A stretch of 64,000 bases of DNA, taken from contig DASTYT010000098.1 in assembly GCA_035764725.1 (NCBI GenBank), forward strand, positions 1 through 64,000, written 5' to 3'. Under the pieces are notes generated by a model that was given only the letters and a program-made list of their open reading frames with translations, was not told where the DNA came from and searched no databases. The position numbers and the translations under genes are program-made. Position 1 is the first letter of the stretch; each line of letters begins with the position of its first letter. Of this stretch, positions 63,501 through 64,000 are shown piece by piece. This DNA is from Candidatus Methylomirabilota bacterium. Lineage in GTDB: Bacteria > Methylomirabilota > Methylomirabilia > Rokubacteriales > CSP1-6.

Positions 63501-64000
63501 AAGCTCGGGGTGAAGGTGCACTACCGGATCGAGCAGGATCGGCTCATGGGCGAGAACCAGATCGTGGTGAAGAACCTCCAGGTCGCGAAGGGGGCGGAGT
63601 CGGACGAGGTACAGAAGCGCCTGGGGCTGCCCCTGGGCCTCATCGTGGCCCTCATGAAAGACTCCCACGGCGACATCAACTTCGACGTCCCCATCTCGGG
63701 CTCGGTGACGGACAAGAGCGTGGACTGGGGGGAGACCATCTGGGCGGCCGTGAAGCAGGTCCTCGTGAAGGTCCTGGCCTCGCCCTTCCGGTCCATCGGG
63801 CGGATGTTCACGGGCAGCGACGACAAGGTGGAGGAGGTCAAGGTCGATCCCGTGGTCTTCGCGGCGGGCTCGAGCGTAATCGGCCCCGCCATGGAGGGGC
63901 ACCTCAACCGCGTGGCCCAGTTCCTGCGGGACACCCCCGCGGTGTCGCTCTCGCTCTCGCCGGTGGCCACCGCGAAGGACTTTGATCGCCTCCGCGGCCA
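60597..64000 (+). CDS. AsmA-like DUF748 protein (partial, continues past the window)
   Basis: At least 1134 codons, open to the window end. It has an N-terminal membrane helix (about 6-24), then the AsmA/DUF748 start ELTGRAVSIDDIDLNLFTGRVALKGF. Two Pro/Ala-rich linkers (about 345-370 and 595-620) and a charged Asp/Lys-rich stretch (about 820-845) separate long beta-rich repeats. DUF748 proteins are large periplasmic bridge-like proteins related to AsmA/TamB and are linked to lipid transport and outer-membrane integrity. ATG 60597 follows GGAGGA. The last part resembles the OmpA-adjacent region of the family, with a VDPVVFAAGSSVIGPA segment. Confidence 0.85.
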   Translation, partial: MRRWRILLLVAATLFVVAAAVFLWQLPEIVRRVAVARIPELTGRAVSIDDIDLNLFTGRVALKGFRMAEREGSDAFIKFDRLDARLFLPSIVLLDIRLSSVSLTGLEARLIRTAPDTFNFSDIIDRLPKPDPNAKPGRLSVTLDHVALARSKVTIVDHAVTPAADWSLQSLDAEASSFSTDTRHAPAEASVRLKSGEASVEFQKIRFKLQPFATSASIKLAGFDATRLKPYIVDPEVTLGAAVVSAALDVSVKRDGPKLQEAWAAGDITVQGIALSHIEGPGRFLALKRFHARIDKADAVARAVTLAQVEVESPNLGMVRRPDGQMDILIALDRLIQRRAAEERARLEGAKRPGQPAPEGAPAAPPAPPETPWLVRITELLLTNGKVTVTDETVTPPAQWHVDDLAVKVAKYSIAGTDPPATGEVTAHVTGPGRGNNVATLDLAVSSLRTAAPFAGIAQVKLTDFDLRAIRPYVAQQIGIAAVRTRGKLSVDLQADLARQEGAAELARGLVSGTVRLQNVAVVPRGERTPLLRLPKLVLGIKQADLVGRSVALGALEIEGLEGRITREASGEVDIVTIAERVKGEAIAGPKAGAKAGTVAAPETKPNAAPAAPRGPPPPPWRLSLDRLTAKNGIGIFEDERVSPVTTLTVNDIMVTAQKLLWPTVRGAAPGTLEITAGLPGGGLFLLQGTASLEPLDITFQVSSLDVSIEPYQAYFPFPARFKGLFSGDSLNTIKIENGKFLAASQGNAFAKQIEVWEPGAESPAMTLEKMEIRGIDFSWPNYAFINLVYLLRPEVRIERATDGTLNLRRMFTVPKKGPDTEPDKGKDDRRDDKKKEDKDQSPEAVVAGATAEPKEPNLLEEMVLDFDRITIEEGYNRFLDQTTKPPFSQDIGRLAVTIRNLSNAPGRRSTLTLQGVVGGDAALDLRGEMSRLGDDFSADLVGELRDFTVASANPYANSFLAWIVKQGKLGVKVHYRIEQDRLMGENQIVVKNLQVAKGAESDEVQKRLGLPLGLIVALMKDSHGDINFDVPISGSVTDKSVDWGETIWAAVKQVLVKVLASPFRSIGRMFTGSDDKVEEVKVDPVVFAAGSSVIGPAMEGHLNRVAQFLRDTPAVSLSLSPVATAKDFDRLRG

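Noticed and set aside
60288..63902. A 1204-codon open frame on the minus strand antisense to the AsmA-like gene
   Set aside because: It is His/Arg/Asp/Val-rich with no recognisable domain, as expected for antisense of a high-GC gene; the plus-strand frame has a membrane helix, DUF748 signatures and a Shine-Dalgarno.

Overview
The window is about 70% GC (estimated by eye), very densely coded, with no gene-free stretch over 300 bases, and many genes overlap by 1-4 bases. It shows a pilB-pilT-pilC-pilS-pilR-pilin block, a PEP-CTERM exosortase substrate, LLM-type flavin oxidoreductases, a TrpX-type ABC substrate-binding protein, hopanoid gene hpnJ and a selenoprotein. Together these suggest an uncultured soil-type Gram-negative bacterium. 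Candidatus Rokubacteria/Methylomirabilota or a deltaproteobacterial relative is my best guess, but this is inference: no rRNA or other marker gene is present.

Layout. (1) 2-7427, plus strand: type IV pilus genes, ending in three tandem pilin genes behind a clear sigma-54 promoter, with a hairpin after each pilin and a U-tract terminator only after the third. (2) 7441-12962, minus strand: a five-gene run (PncC/CinA-like amidase, sirtuin, Abhydrolase_10-type protein, FMN 2-hydroxyacid dehydrogenase, zinc alcohol dehydrogenase). (3) 13061-15432, plus: SDR, LLM oxidoreductase, nitroreductase. (4) 15442-23772, minus: MFS transporter, zinc alcohol dehydrogenase, molybdopterin oxidoreductase, DinB-like protein, LLM oxidoreductase, ABC substrate-binding protein with a 25-codon remnant of a second copy, then a PEP-CTERM protein with its own candidate sigma-54 promoter. 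(5) 23855-38215, plus: a tight cluster with an SDR, a lipoprotein, an acyltransferase, two intact ketosynthases, two catalytically degenerate ketosynthase-like proteins, an ACP, a GT2, two tandem flavin-halogenase-like proteins, a MacB/Lol-type ABC pair and an ArnT-like GT39. It looks like a type II PKS/fatty-acid-type system making and exporting a modified lipid or polyene. (6) 38200-44463: CopD-like protein, HpnJ, SerA, mannose-6-phosphate isomerase-type cupin, DUF1207 protein. (7) 44598-47914: ECF sigma/anti-sigma operon with a Spy-like periplasmic protein and a polyproline lipoprotein, then a YdcF protein and a small lipoprotein. (8) 48048-53783, minus: a sugar-phosphate operon of FGGY kinase, an RpiB-Pgi fusion and Zwf. 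(9) 53830-55418, plus: a UGSC-family selenoprotein, read through an in-frame UGA with a bacterial SECIS hairpin, and its overlapping partner. (10) 55438-64000: a GAF/class III cyclase, an EamA transporter, two beta-hydroxyacid dehydrogenases and a truncated AsmA/DUF748 protein.

The most notable points are the selenoprotein, which ordinary gene calling truncates at the UGA; the RpiB-Pgi fusion coupled to zwf; and the ketosynthase/halogenase-like cluster.
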